DNA from: Vitellaria paradoxa
Taxonomy: Eukaryota; Streptophyta; Magnoliopsida; Ericales; Sapotaceae
DNA: 64,000 nt
NCBI GenBank assembly: GCA_019916065.1
Contig: CM034233.1
Span: forward strand, 52,445,947-52,509,946
Direction of reading: 5' to 3'
The translations under genes and the position numbers were made by a program. The notes under the pieces are model-generated. The model was not told the DNA's origin. It saw only the letters and a program-made list of their open reading frames with translations, and did no database searches. Positions 11,839 through 22,588 of this stretch are shown piece after piece. Every line of letters starts with the position of its first letter. Position 1 is the stretch's first letter.

Positions 11839-11852
11839 TGGCTTTGATACCA
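11839..11852 (-). promoter_or_regulatory. gypsy primer-binding site
   Basis: The minus strand reads TGGTATCAAAGCCA, three bases inside the 5' LTR. It matches the initiator-Met primer type with one difference from the common TGGTATCAGAGC. Confidence 0.85.
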
Positions 11853-11855
11853 AAT

Positions 11856-12414
11856 TGGTATGGGACCGGGCACAGGATCTAGTCACGGGACGAGACACGG
11901 GAAAATCCTCTTGATTTCCCTTGTTCTTCCCCTTCCTAGAGGACCCTATGATTTCCTCAAGCCTCAAGACCTGTTCGTAACAGGTCTCAATGCAGGCTGC
12001 TGTTTCAGGAAGAAAATTCTGATGATATTATTCATAATAATGTTGCCCCTTATATAGGCTCAGTACATCAGCAAAACTAGGAAGAGTTCTAATAGGATTC
12101 TAATGCATAAAAGATAATAATAAGAATATCTAGATATACTCCTAATCAAAACAGAAAATCATTACATCAGCAAAAAGGAAGAGTTCTAATAGGATTCTAA
12201 TGCATAAAAGATAATAATAAGAATATCTAGATATACTCCTAATCAAAACAGAAAATCATACTCCTAACAAAATAGAAAATCAATTCCCTATTTTGTAGGA
12301 ACCCAGCTGCCACCCTTGTTAACCCTAATCTGCCGGCCAAAATCACCCTAATCTCTCCTGCCACTCCTGTCCCTCTTTCACCTATACTTCTTACCAATAA
12401 ATGCATCCATATCA
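11856..12414 (-). repeat. gypsy 5' LTR
   Basis: Matches 1885-2446 including the internal tandem duplication of about 100 bp. A minus-strand TATA (CTATATAAGG) lies at 12048-12057. It ends at ATATCA, followed by the TSD TTAAG (12415-12419). Confidence 0.92.
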
Positions 12415-12419
12415 TTAAG

Positions 12420-13400
12420 GCTTCTCTTCTCACCACATTACCTCTTACCACAGTATCATTCACATATACCAACAAGGCAGTCACTCCCCCTAAACCCGAG
12501 TGCTTAACAAATAAGGTGTGATCACCTTAACTTTGTTTATATCTTATTGCTGGCATAACTTTAGCAAATTGCCCGAACCAAGCTCTAGGGGATTGTTTTA
12601 GACTACAAAGGGCCTTTTTTAGTCTACACACTTTTCCTTCTGAATTAAAACCAAACCCAGGAGGAATTTCCATACAGATTTCTTCATCCAAGTTGCTATG
12701 TAAGAAAGGATTCTTAACATCTAATTGTTACAAACTCCACCCAAGATTAGCGGTTAATGATAACAATATCCTTACATTTTTCATTTTAGCAACAAGAGCA
12801 AAGGTTTCCAAAAAGTCAATCCCATAAGTTTGAGTATATCACTTGGCCACTAATCTAGCTTTATATCTTTCAAGAGACCCATCTGCCTTGTGTTTGACAG
12901 AGAACACCCATTTACACCCTACTGGATTCCTTCCTTTAGGAGATTCCACTAATTCCCAGGTTTTATATTTCTCTAGAGCTTCCATTTCAACTCTCATAGC
13001 ATCTCTCTATTCTTTATGTCCTAAGGCCTCAAGCATAGTTTTGAGAATGGTCATAGTGTTTAGGTGTGTAATAAAGGTTTTGTGACCCTGTGACAACTTC
13101 TCATAGGACACAAAATGAGATAATGGACATAATGGGTATTGAGTGCATTTTCTTGTGCCTTTTTGAAGAGCAATAGAGAGACTGTCATCATGAGAATCAG
13201 AATTGGTATTTTGAGAATGTTCAAGAGTGTTTACCTCATGACCAGGGGTTGATTCAAAATCTTGAACTTGCACAGGTTTAGAGATGACTACCTTTTTTCT
13301 TAAGTAAACCTACAGTGGGCGAGTGGAACCTTGAATTTCAGTATTTTTTTTCCAAAGGTTGTAATTTAGGAGGAGAGAAAGGATGATAATGTGAATCAGA
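12420..13400 (-). pseudogene. copia-1 RT N-terminal half and linker
   Basis: This continues the RT cut by the gypsy. The minus strand reads, from about 13030 down, ELEKYKTWELV, KHKADGSLERYKA, the NPFLHSNLDEEICMEIPPGFG region, CRLKKAL, SPRAWFGQFA and finally VYVNDTVV, where the usual catalytic VDD is changed to VND. The linker with the IALQKGT motif and SHFVSYEKLS lies at 13007-13273. Stops and shifts occur throughout. Joined in thought to 1142-1879 this is one copia RT/RNase H, which supports the gypsy being an insertion into it. Confidence 0.82.
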
Positions 13401-13417
13401 TCCATCAATCTTTGGGA

Positions 13418-14545
13418 TTAGAGGACTTTGAGTAGAAGGAACAGTGTTAGGGAAAAAATAGGTAGAGTAAGAATCAAGCTCCAACAAGAATAAGTCTCTG
13501 TCCTTATCTTCCACAAAAGATGTCTTCCCCTAAAGATAAGGACTTGTGAAATAGCTTCCTTCTCAACAAATGTGACATCAGCACGTACATAGAATTTTGA
13601 GGATGATAGCATTTGTACCCCTTTTGAGTGGATGAATAACCCACAAAAACACATTTTAATTGCCCATGGGTCGAACTTTCCCCTGTTATGAGAATGAATA
13701 TGGACAAAAGAGATACAACCAAATATTTTTGAAACAAGATTATCAGTTGTGTTGAAATGAGGATAGTATATAAACAAGACTTGCATAGGACTTCTAAAGT
13801 TAAGTACACGAGAGGGCCATCTATTTATGAGATGAAGCTGTTAGAACTGCTTCTCCCCAGTAATTTTTAGGAATATGTTTCTGGAATAGGAATGCCTGGG
13901 TAGTAGCTAGTAGATGACTATTTTTCTTTTTTGCTACTTCATTTTGTTAGGGGGGTTAATACAAGATGACCCATGGATTATTCCCTCTTTCACAAAAAAT
14001 GGAAATAAGGTTTGATTGAAAAATCCTTAGCATTATCATACCTGAATCTTTTGATCCCTACCCCAAATTGATTTTTGATCATATTGTAGAAAGTAGGAAA
14101 AACAAAACTTACATCAGATTTATTTTCGAGAAAAAAATCCATGATATACGAATATAATCATCAATGAAAGACACAAACCAACAAGCTCCAGAAACATTAG
14201 CAACAATAGATGGCTCCCAAATATCACTATGAATGAGTAAAAACGGAACAGATGTTCTTTTATTACTAATTGGAAAAGAAGCATGTTTGTGTTTTTCAAG
14301 TTCACAAACATCACAATGAAAATGATTTTCAGTTATTCCTTTAAATAATAATGGAAACATAACTTTAAGAATTCCGAATGAAGGGTGTCCAAGACGAAGA
14401 TGATAAAGCCAAATCTTGTCTTTATTGGAAAGTGAAGATTCAGAGAAAGTAATGATAAAGATAAATTATTCTTGGTTCCATTTTGCCCACTAGATTCTTC
14501 AAGATAGTGAAGTCCATCTCTCTCCTTAGCATGTCCAATCAACAT
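13418..14545 (-). pseudogene. copia-1 integrase, degenerate
   Basis: The minus frame 14109-14360 gives the zinc-binding end (HCDVCELEKHKHASF) and the first core Asp (LIHSDIWEP) plus WFVSFIDDY. The frame 13418-13786 gives KIFGCISFVHIH, KFDPWAIK and RADVTFVE from the C-terminal part. Several stops lie between. About 300 bases at 13800-14100 only weakly resemble the core (LAERKN-type Glu region not intact). Confidence 0.8.
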
Positions 14546-14880
14546 TCCCCTACCCTAGTTTTGAAACATACAATACGAGGAATAAAAAGTCACAATACAA
14601 TTCAAATCTTTTGTGAGTTTGTGTAAGGCCAAAAGGTTAGTGGACAATTTTGGAACATGAAAACATCAAGTTTCAAGTTTGGTTAACTAAGATACTTCCT
14701 TGGCCAGCAACTGTTATTAATGTACCATTTTCACTAGCTATTTTCTTATTGGTAGGACAAGGAGTATAAGAAATGAACTTGTGACATTAAGGGATCATAT
14801 GGTTTGTAGCTCCTGAGTCAATAACCCAAGGACCTGAGAAAGTTGTGCTTGAGACACTAAGAGCAAAAAGAGGATAGCAC
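14546..14880 (-). pseudogene. copia-1 protease region
   Basis: Around 14791-14840 the minus strand reads GPWVIDSGATNHMIP, the copia protease active site with DSG. The stretch between it and the integrase carries the usual VPKL...NLL-type region in broken frames. It lies between gag (from 14888) and integrase, the order expected for copia. Confidence 0.8.
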
Positions 14881-14887
14881 TTACCTG

Positions 14888-16247
14888 AGAGTGCTAAGGA
14901 ACAATACTAGTATTAGTAGATTTCTCCAAGGTTTCCAACAAATTCTTCAACTTCTCTATTTCATCTTTATTGAATTCACCTTGCTCCCGAGGTATGTCTA
15001 TTTCTCCAACATTGTGTTATATGAGCTTGTCCTTGCCCCCTTTATTGCCCTTTTTTTGTGCTCCAATTTTCATTGGACATCTGTGGCTTTCCATGGAGCT
15101 TCCAGCAACGTTCTATTGTGTGACGAGGCTTCTTACAATGAGTACACCATTGGTCATTGATGAGGACATCAATTTTTAAATTTATTTCTTTTTTATTATT
15201 ATTATTTATTATTTGGACCCATTTGTTTTGGGCTTTATTGATAATGAGTTTATATTATTATAGGTTATTTGGACCTTTTGTTTTGGGCTATTTTAGTATT
15301 AGGTTTATTTTATTTTAGGCCTTTGAGTTAGGCCTATGATGTCTTCTATTTAAACCCTAATTAGGGTTAACAAACATTAGCTTGAATGATATTTTTGATT
15401 ATTGATTCTTCCCCTACAGCTGCTGGCCCTCTTTCTCCACCCTCTTCCTTCTACACCTCCTTCTCCTTTGACCCTTTCTTTTTTCTACTCAACCCTACAT
15501 CAGTCATCCTTACTTGTGGTCTTAGGGTGCTCATAGTCTGTTGATGTAGGATTAGAATCTTACCCCCTGCACTTTTTGAGACCATGGCTGAGGCATCAAT
15601 TGTCCGAGATTCAACCATGACTTCTCTACGTCTTTCTTTTGCTCGGATTATGGCAATAGTCTCATTTAATGAAGGCAAGTCTGCCTTCCCAAGTACTTGT
15701 ACACTCACTAGATCAAATTCCACATTCAAACTTGCGAGAAACAACATAAATCCTGTCTCCCTCCTAAGTCTTTTACCACGGCTGCGTCTTCACTGCACTT
15801 TAATTGAATACACTGATAATGGTGCATTTCTTGTCACAGATTTTTTAGGAGATTGGTATACTCAGTAACAGTACGCTCTCCTTGTTATGTTGTATAAATA
15901 TTAACCTTTATTTCATAAATTTGAGCATCATCATGAACCTTTGAATAAGTCTGTCAAACAACCTCTCATATTTCCTTTGTTATAGTTAAGAACATACATG
16001 TATCACTTATCTCACGTTACATTGAATTCCATAGCCAGGGGATCACTATTGAGTCTTCTTCATCCCAACATTGAATTTAGGATCTCCTGGTTTGGGTCTA
16101 GTACTAGTTAGGTGATTTAATTTCCCTTTCCCTTTCAAAAAGTTCTAACTACCTATGACCATTCTAGGTAATTTTTTCCCATTCAATCTATATGTAGCCT
16201 GCAAATTTGTAGATCACCATTAGATGGTGTAGAGTTTGCTTCAACAA
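14888..16247 (-). pseudogene. copia-1 gag, left copy (interrupted by a solo LTR)
   Basis: The minus strand encodes gag from about residue 13 to its end: the frame 15451-15747 has FLASLNVEFDLV and LPSLNETIAIIRAKERRREVM, and the zinc knuckle CTHCKKPRHTIERCW lies at about 15095-15152. A 345-bp solo LTR is inserted beside the first Cys. The copy stops abruptly at 16247, inside the codons for VVEA, and the sequence beyond is unrelated. The same gag segment recurs in the same orientation at 36152-37173, about 95% identical by eye, without the LTR. Confidence 0.85.
15158..15502 (+). mobile_element. Solo LTR with perfect target duplication
   Basis: Starts TGATGAGGACATC, ends CCTACATCA, and is flanked by GTCAT at 15153-15157 and 15503-15507. 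The duplicate gag at 36.4 kb runs straight through this point, which confirms an insertion. A TATA-like TATTTAAACC on the plus strand near 15350 suggests the LTR orientation. No internal domain, PBS or PPT is present, so it is the product of LTR-LTR recombination. The superfamily cannot be told from the LTR alone. Confidence 0.85.
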
Positions 16248-17360
16248 CCTCCTCGGTCGCCGATGGGGTTGGCCATGCCACGTGACATTTCGATTCTTCT
16301 TTGCATTACTCTTGGATTCCCTGTCATTGTTCCCGAATACCGAATTAGGCTATGCATGCCCCGCGCCTTTATGCTTGGCAAGCCTTGCCAACACCCCATG
16401 GCATTGCATGTAGCTACCCACAGGACTTACCTTTGCAATGCACAAGGCATGGCCAACCCTATCGGCGACCAAGAGCAATGCAATGAGGCATGTCACGCTC
16501 ATTGCCAAGGGGCATGGCCAAGCCCCATCAGTATCGAAAAGCAAAGTAAAAAGGAATAGCAAACCATTGGTTCTATTAAGCATAGTGCCATGAACCCACC
16601 AGAGATAAGCAAGGGGGTGCCGAGGTGTGAGCCGAAGCACGCACCCAAGAGAGATAACAAGGGGGCCAAGGCACGAGCCGAGGCATGCACCGATCGAGAT
16701 AACGATGTTCAAAATTGATCGTTGCTCCTTTAGTGAGTGGTCGGTTTGTGGCGTGGACAATCTTTGGGCTTCATTCGGGGCATAGACAGCTTGATGAATT
16801 ATCAGCTCGAAGTGTCCTCGGGAAGTCTAGGGTTTCGCTCATTGTCATTAGTCGGCTCGGCTCTCCAGATATGAAACGCTTGGAATTGACGGTTGTCCCC
16901 TTTCGGAATGGCGGGCTTGTGGCGTGGGCTAGCCTTGGTCTTCACTCGGGGCATGGGCAGCTTGATAAATTATCAATGCTCGAAGTGTCCTCTCAGGAAA
17001 GTCCGGGACTTCGCTCATTGTCACGGGTCGGTTCGACTTATTCTTGCGCCAAGCGGTGCTGGCTTCACTTTCCCTCAATATATTTTCATTCCTAGAGGGC
17101 TACACTCGTAGTTCGTCGAGGTGTGTTTTGGTTGGGGGGGAGTTGTTGCACAGTGTACGTCATGGTGTGTGTGGTGATGGAATTGTGCACGTTGGTTGGA
17201 TCCCTGCTTGTGCAGCGAACTTCCCTCGTCCATTCCCTTTCAGTCAATGCTTCAAGAGCAATTCACGCCTTAAGCGTGTTGGTGTTCCTATGTTAGATAC
17301 CTCATGTGACGAAAATTGACCTCAGATAAGTCTCAATTTTTGCTCACCACCACTTTGTGG
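16248..17360. repeat. GC-rich unclassified repeat DNA (possibly rDNA spacer)
   Basis: Clearly richer in GC than its neighbours and without a convincing ORF. It contains two diverged copies of a 150-170 bp unit (about 16720-16880 and 16890-17040) sharing TTGTGGCGTGG, TCGGGGCAT, CAGCTTGAT and CGAAGTGTCCTC. A stretch near 16467-16505 (AAGAGCAATGCA, AGGCATGT, CACGCTCAT) is also found at about 21074-21130 beside the ITS1 fragment. That link, the composition and the subrepeats make rDNA intergenic spacer a reasonable guess, but I cannot prove it by reading. Confidence 0.4.
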
Positions 17361-17554
17361 TGTTAGATTGACGTGGAAATTGAATCATTTCTCCCTTCTG
17401 AACCATATTATTTATAGAGTAAAATCTTACAATTTAAATAAGGAAATTACAATCTAATAGGAAAAAGAAATTAAGACTGATTACAAGGAAATAGGAAATA
17501 GAATAAATGAGAATAAACTAAGGAGATTTCCCGGATATTCTTGATATTCTAACA
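17361..17554 (-). repeat. copia-3 3' LTR
   Basis: Plus strand TGTTAGATTGACG...GATATTCTAACA, with perfect TGTTAGA/TCTAACA ends. The tract at 17555-17570 reads CCAGCTTCAGGGGACA on the minus strand, a PPT-like end. No partner LTR is in the window, so the boundary rests on the terminal TG...CA and the PPT. Confidence 0.8.
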
Positions 17555-17599
17555 TGTCCCCTGAAGCTGGAGCATATAAATCGAAAATGCCTAACTTGG

Positions 17600-19080
17600 A
17601 TAAAAGACTTTGAAACAAAGGACGCGGTAGCGGTTTTGTAAGAAGATCAGCCAATTGCGAAGAGGATCAAACAAATGAAGTAATCAACTCTTTGCGAAGC
17701 AACAAATCACGAATAAAATGGCAATCAACTTCAATATGTTCCGTGCGCTCATGAAACACAGGATTATTGGTAATGAAGATGGTTGCTTGATTGTCACAAT
17801 GCATAGCCATAGGAGTAGAGATATCAATACCAAAATCATGTAGAAAAGATTGGACCCGGAGCATCTCCGAGGCAGTATGGCCATGGCACGATACTCAGCC
17901 TCAGCACTTGAACGAGCTATAACCTGTTGTTTTTTACTCCGCCAAGTAACCAAATTACCACCAATAAAGGTACAATATGCTGAGGCTGAGCGCCGATCAA
18001 TTCAATTTCCAGCCCAATCCGCATCACTATAACCAGTGATAGATAGAGAAGAAGAAGGACGATATAGAAGGCCACGAGCAGGGGATTGTTTCAGATATCT
18101 GAGAATCCAGCAAACAGCTTCGTAATGTGGACAACGAGGATTATGCATAAATTGGCTGACCACCCCCACAGCGTAGGTGATATCGGGACGAGTAACAGTG
18201 AGATAAATAAGTTTCCCCACGAGGCGACGATAACGACTTACATCAGAGAAAAGTTCTCCCGAAGTAGCATCTAATTTGGTAGAGGAGTCCATAGGAGTGT
18301 CAGCAAAATGAGCACCTAAAAGACCAGTGTCAGAGAGCAAATCCAGAACATACTTGCGCTGACAAAGGGAAAGACCTTGGAAAGAGCAAGGAATCTCAAT
18401 ACCAAGAAAGTAGCGAAGGCGGCCAAGATCCTTAGTATGAAATTGAGTAGATAAATATTGTTTCGAGGCCACAATACCTGAGGGATCATCACCAGAAATA
18501 ATAATATCATCCACTTACACAATCAATACTATAGTGCCGGAAGATGTATGACGTATGAATACTGAATGATCCGCAGTAGAACGAGTATATCTCACAGCAA
18601 GAAGAGTAGAGCTGAAACGATCAAACCAAGCTCGAGGAGATTGCTTTAGGCCATATAAGGCACGCCGTAAGCGACACACATGATGTTCACTGCCAAGAAT
18701 GCTATAACCAAGGGGTTGGTCCATATAGACTTTCTCTTGAAGTTCTCCATGGAGAAAAGCATTCTTAATATCAAGCTGGTAAAAGGGCCAAGAACAACAA
18801 ACTGCAACAGCAAGAAGAATCCGAACAGAATTAAGTCGAGCAATATGAGAGAAGGTTTCAGGGTAGTCAACACCATATGTCTAAGTATAACCTTTGGCAA
18901 CCAATCGAGCCTTAAGACGCTCAACAGAGCCGTCGGGAAGATACTTAACATTATAAACCCAGCGACAGCCAACAGTTTGTTTTCCTGTGGGAAGAGATGT
19001 GAGTTCCCATGTCTGATTCTAATAGAGAGCATGCATTTCTTCATCCATTGTGTGTTTTCACCCAAGAATAGATAAGGCCA
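17600..19080 (-). pseudogene. copia-3 RT and RNase H
   Basis: Minus-strand frames give RNase H (QQVIARSSAEAEYRAM; CDNQATIFITNN; HIEVDCHFIRD) at 17667-17953 in two frames, then RT at 18002-18514 starting at the catalytic MDDIIISGDD, with LGRLRYFLGIEI and RLVGKLIYLTVTRPD. Further upstream are CRLRRALYGLKQSPRAWFDRF (18515-18724) and the degraded N-terminal RT to about 19075. A stop separates YV-type sequence from MDDII. Short frameshifts occur, but the order is complete. Confidence 0.88.
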
Positions 19081-19082
19081 GT

Positions 19083-20940
19083 TTATAGGAAGTGGGAACA
19101 GAAATAGAAGAGAGAGCACAAACAAAGGAAGAGAGAAGGAGAAAGCTGATGGTAAGAAATAAAATTAGCAATGGGATAGCGAGTGCAGGTGCCCGTACCT
19201 TTCCGTAAAGCAATAGGTAACTCAATAGATGAAGAAGAAGCAGGTACCTCAGACGAAGTGGTAGAATCAGCCGATAAGGAAAGGATAACCTTCTTATCTC
19301 GATCGCATCGGTAAACTTGCTGTGGAGGAGCAGAAGACTCAGATATAGTTGTAGGAGCAGGGAGTGTAGATGGAACAGATGGTGGGGACGTGGAGGAGGA
19401 ATCTAAGATAGAGTCAATAGAGGAGGAGAGAGGCAGAGGAACATATGTGGAGGATAGGGGAGCAAGAAGGGTAGAAGTCGCCCCCTCACTAGAAACAATA
19501 AGATCTGAGGACAAGGAGTCACTACAAGGTGAAAAGAAAGCAGTGGACTCAAAAAAAGTAATATCAGCACTGACAAAGTAATGGCGAGAAGTGGGGTGGT
19601 AACAACAATCGCCTATTTGAGCACGGGAATATCCTAAAAAAACACACTTACGAGAGCGAGGTGAGAACTTGTCTTGATTAGGATCAAAAATATGAACAAA
19701 TGCAACACAACCAAAAACACGAGGAGCTAGAGGAAAAGGGGCCCAAGTTGGGTACAGAATAGAAAATGGGGATTGATTGGACAAAACTGGTGTGAGTACC
19801 CTATTAATAATGTAGCAGGCAGTGAGAACAGAATCAACCCAAAAAGATTTAGAACATGCATCTGAAACATCAAAGCGCGAGCAACATCTAACAAGTGACA
19901 ATGTTTGCGTTCAGCAACACCGTTTTATTGAGAAGTGCGAGGACAGGTGGTTTGATGAATAATGCCCTTATCAATGCAAAGGGTCTTAACAATAGTCTGA
20001 ATATCTTCTAAGGCATTATCTAAACGAAAAATTTTAATTCTCTGGTCAAATTGAGTACAAATTTGATTATAGAAGCGAGAAATAATAGAAGGTAAATAAA
20101 ATCGCTGCTTCATTAAAAAAATCTAGGTCATACGAGAAAGGTCATCAATAAATATCACAAAATAAGAAAAGCCATTAACACTTTTAAAACGGGAAGGACT
20201 CCAAATATCTGTATAAACGACAGCAAAAGGTTCTGACTCTCGACTAATACCACGACTACGAAAAGAACTACGGTGATGCTTGCCAAGCTGACAAGCTTCA
20301 CATTCTAGACTTGACACTGGACTCAAATTTGGAACAATTAACTTTAACCTAGCGAGACGAGGATGACCCAAGCGAAGATGCCATTGAAGAGGGGAAAGAG
20401 AAGTGTGAAGAGCTGTAGAAGTCATGTGCTCCTGGGGACAATCACGATCAAGATAATAAAGGCCATCCTTCTCATGCCCTGAACCAATCATCCTCTTCGT
20501 CTTAAGATCCTGTACAACACAAGAAGTAGGAAAAAAAGTTATGGAACAATTTAAGAATTTGGTTAGCTGACTAACAGAGAGTAAATTAAAAGAAAACTGA
20601 GGTACATAAAGACTAGAAGGGAGATTAAGGGAAGAGGAGGGCCGAAGGGTCCCTCTACCAGACACAAGACGAGAAGAGCCATCAGCTAACACAATATTAT
20701 GATGAATGGTATTAAGATCAAAGAATAGGGAAGAATTACTAGACATATCTGAGCTAGCGCCCGAATCGATGATCCAAGCGGGAGAAGATAAGGCTACAAG
20801 AGCTGGATTACCTGAGTTAGCCAAGGTAGCAGTAGAAGCAGGAGAGTGTGAAACATGCAAGGACTGAATAAGCTCCTGAAGCTGTGATGAGCTTTAGGTA
20901 AATGTCTCCTGAGAATTAGATGTGGTAACTCCTGTAGTAG
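19083..20940 (-). pseudogene. copia-3 protease and integrase
   Basis: The frame 20123-20860 holds protease (AWIIDSGASSDMS), the pre-integrase region (WHLRLGHPRL, CEACQLGKHHRSSF) and the core Asp in YTDIWSPSRF. 19925-20113 continues with IKIFRLDNALED, in which the usual DNG is DNA. 19083-19901 carries VFGCVAFVHIF, YFVSADITFFES and a Ser/Pro-rich tail ending LPIALRKGTGTC. A stop and frameshift split the core. Above 20860 only degraded gag-protease sequence remains, cut at about 20945. Confidence 0.87.
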
Positions 20941-20956
20941 GCACTTGTAGTGAGAC

Positions 20957-21130
20957 TTGTCAAGGATCGTTAGGCCATGCTCTCGTTCAAGAGCAATACG
21001 AAGGTGTCTAAGAGCAACGTAATGAGACTTGTCAAGCACAATGTTACGGAAAATGGCCCAATCAAGTCGGTCGCGAAGAGCAATGCAGTAAGGCATGTGA
21101 AGCAAAACTTAAAATGAATGGATCACGCTC
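20957..21130. repeat. rDNA-associated repeat fragment
   Basis: A short stretch with repeated AAGAGCAA/AAGCACAA phrases and the inverted pair GCTCTCGTTCAAGAGC and GCTCATGAACGAGAGC. It shares sequence with 16467-16505 and, in reverse complement, with 30850-30945. It lies where 5.8S/ITS2 should follow ITS1, but neither is recognisable here. Confidence 0.5.
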
Positions 21131-21299
21131 ATGAACGAGAGCGAGGGCGCTCCTCTTGTTAAAGTTCCTTGACGCAATTCGTGTTGGGGTTAGTTTTTAG
21201 CTGAGGCAACGCAATTCAGGAGCGCACCTGGCGAGGGACACAAGGACCCCCAGTGGTTGCTATACAAGTTCGCGGGTTGTTTTGCTTGGCAGGTTTCGA
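21131..21299 (-). other. ITS1 fragment, antisense
   Basis: On the minus strand this is plant ITS1: it begins TCGAAACCTGCC right after the 18S end and contains the conserved angiosperm motif whose plus-strand form is GTTCCTTGACGCAATTCG. The far end near 21131 is uncertain. It shows base changes typical of a non-functional copy. Confidence 0.8.
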
Positions 21300-21492
21300 C
21301 AATGATCCTTTCGCAGGTTCATCTACGGAAACCTTGTTACGACTCTTCCTTTCTCTAAATGATAAGGTTCAGTAGAATTCTCGCGACGTTTCCGACAGCG
21401 AACTGCCCACATCGCCGTGATCCGAACACATCACCAGACCATTCAATCGGTAGGAGCGACGGGCAGTGTGTACAAAGGACAAGGATGCAGTT

Positions 21493-21541
<49 letters not shown>

Positions 21542-21887
21542 ACAATTGCAATGATCTATCCCCATCACGATTAAATTTCAAAGATTACCCGGGCCTGTCG
21601 GGCAAGGCTATAGACTCGTTGAATACATCAGTGTAGCGCGCATGCGGCCCAGAACATCTAAGGGCATCACAAACCTATTACTGCCTCAAACTTCTGTGGC
21701 CTGAAAGGCCCATAGTCCCAGTAAGAAACTAGCTGTGGAGGGTCACCTCCACATAGCTAGTTATCAGACTGAGGTCTCGTTCGTTAACGAAATTAACCAG
21801 ACAAATCGCTCCACCAACTAAGAACGGCCATGCACCACCACCCATAGAATCAAGAAAGAGCTGTCAATAAAGAAAGAGCTCTCAGTC
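21300..21887 (-). rRNA. 18S rRNA 3' portion, pseudogene copy 1
   Basis: The reverse complement is the last third of plant 18S: it ends ...GGATCATTG at 21300 and includes the GTACACACxGCCCGTC-type decoding region near 21455-21475 and the TGGTGGTGCATGGCCG helix near 21825-21843. Many C-to-T and G-to-A changes and a roughly 17-bp local duplication near 21855-21880 show it is dead. It stops at 21887, about 570 bases from the 18S 3' end, exactly where the LINE-A 5' end begins. Confidence 0.92.
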
Positions 21888-22588
21888 AGTTGAGCTAGAG
21901 AGAGACGCTCTCAAGTGGTGATTGCACGGTGAACCTTGTTTTCCCTTGAATCACTACTACTCAACGATTGTGGAAGTTGCTTTCAAGTTACTCTTTCGTC
22001 TTGTGTTCATCTAATTACTGATTGTTCGAAGCTAGAGCTGGTGAGAACAATTCGTGCACAAAAACGTGGTGTTCTGCTGCTGCGAACTGCTATGCAGGTC
22101 GCGATTTGATCCCATACTGAACTGCATGTATTGAAGGCTGGAATCCACTTAATCAAACTACTTCCAAGTTTGATTTTACTCTTTTTGATTCGTCTCCCAA
22201 TCCCTGGTTTCTGGGCTTCACGATTGCTGATTGCTACAATAAAATCTGGGTTGAAATTTGAATTCTCTCTGCGCGGGATTATTGGTGGAAGGTTTGATTC
22301 TTCAATTCAGGTAATTTGGTGATTAATTGGGTGATACAAGAGAAGATTTTTCAAGTTGGGAACGGTCAATTGCAGTGCTCAAGGGATTGAGCCATACTTG
22401 GTTGAGCGTGAGAGCTACAGTATTTTCTGTGTAGAGAATTGAATTGTGTTTGCTGCAATCAGGTGAATTAAAGCTTAATCCAGTCAATTAAATATCACTT
22501 TTAATCTTTAATTTGGTTTTTAGGCTGAGAATTTGAGGTACAGAAGCTGCAAGCTGCAGACTTGGTCTTTGATGAATGGTAACCTACT
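21888..22588 (+). other. LINE-A 5'UTR
   Basis: About 700 bases with no long ORF between the 18S junction and the ORF1 start. It begins with a GA-rich stretch that can pair with CTCTC nearby. LINEs of this type carry an internal promoter in this region; no specific element can be named by eye. The LINE-2 counterpart (31964-32507) resembles it only at the first 30 or so bases. Confidence 0.6.

Larger units (their letters stand above)
1885..12414 (-). mobile_element. Ty3/gypsy chromovirus inserted in copia-1 RT
   Basis: LTRs of 562 bp (1885-2446) and 559 bp (11856-12414) flank gag, protease, RT, RNase H, integrase and a chromodomain, in that order on the minus strand. A perfect TSD, TTAAG, lies at 1880-1884 and 12415-12419, and copia-1 RT sequence continues on both sides. 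The primer site at 11839-11852 reads TGGTATCAAAGCCA on the minus strand, an initiator-Met type. Without the 5.1-kb copia-2 inside it, the element is about 5.4 kb, a normal size. The C-terminal chromodomain supports the chromovirus branch; I do not assign a finer lineage. Confidence 0.92.
17361..20945 (-). mobile_element. copia-3: 5'-truncated Ty1/copia element
   Basis: A 194-bp LTR (17361-17554) on the 3' side is followed by PPT, RNase H, RT, integrase and protease on the minus strand. The element stops at about 20945, near the protease/gag border, where repeat DNA related to 16.3-17.3 kb begins. There is no second LTR or gag. Its proteins differ from copia-1, -2 and -4 (for example CDNQATIFITNN in RNase H), so it is another family. 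Confidence 0.87.

Noticed and set aside
16236..16760. ORFs of 63-136 codons in the GC-rich repeat
   Set aside because: Present on both strands with no conserved domain; typical of GC-rich non-coding DNA with few stops.
21300..21887. 18S joined to LINE-A by template switching during reverse transcription
   Set aside because: A switch onto pre-rRNA would put the rRNA in the same sense as the LINE; here it is antisense in both cases.
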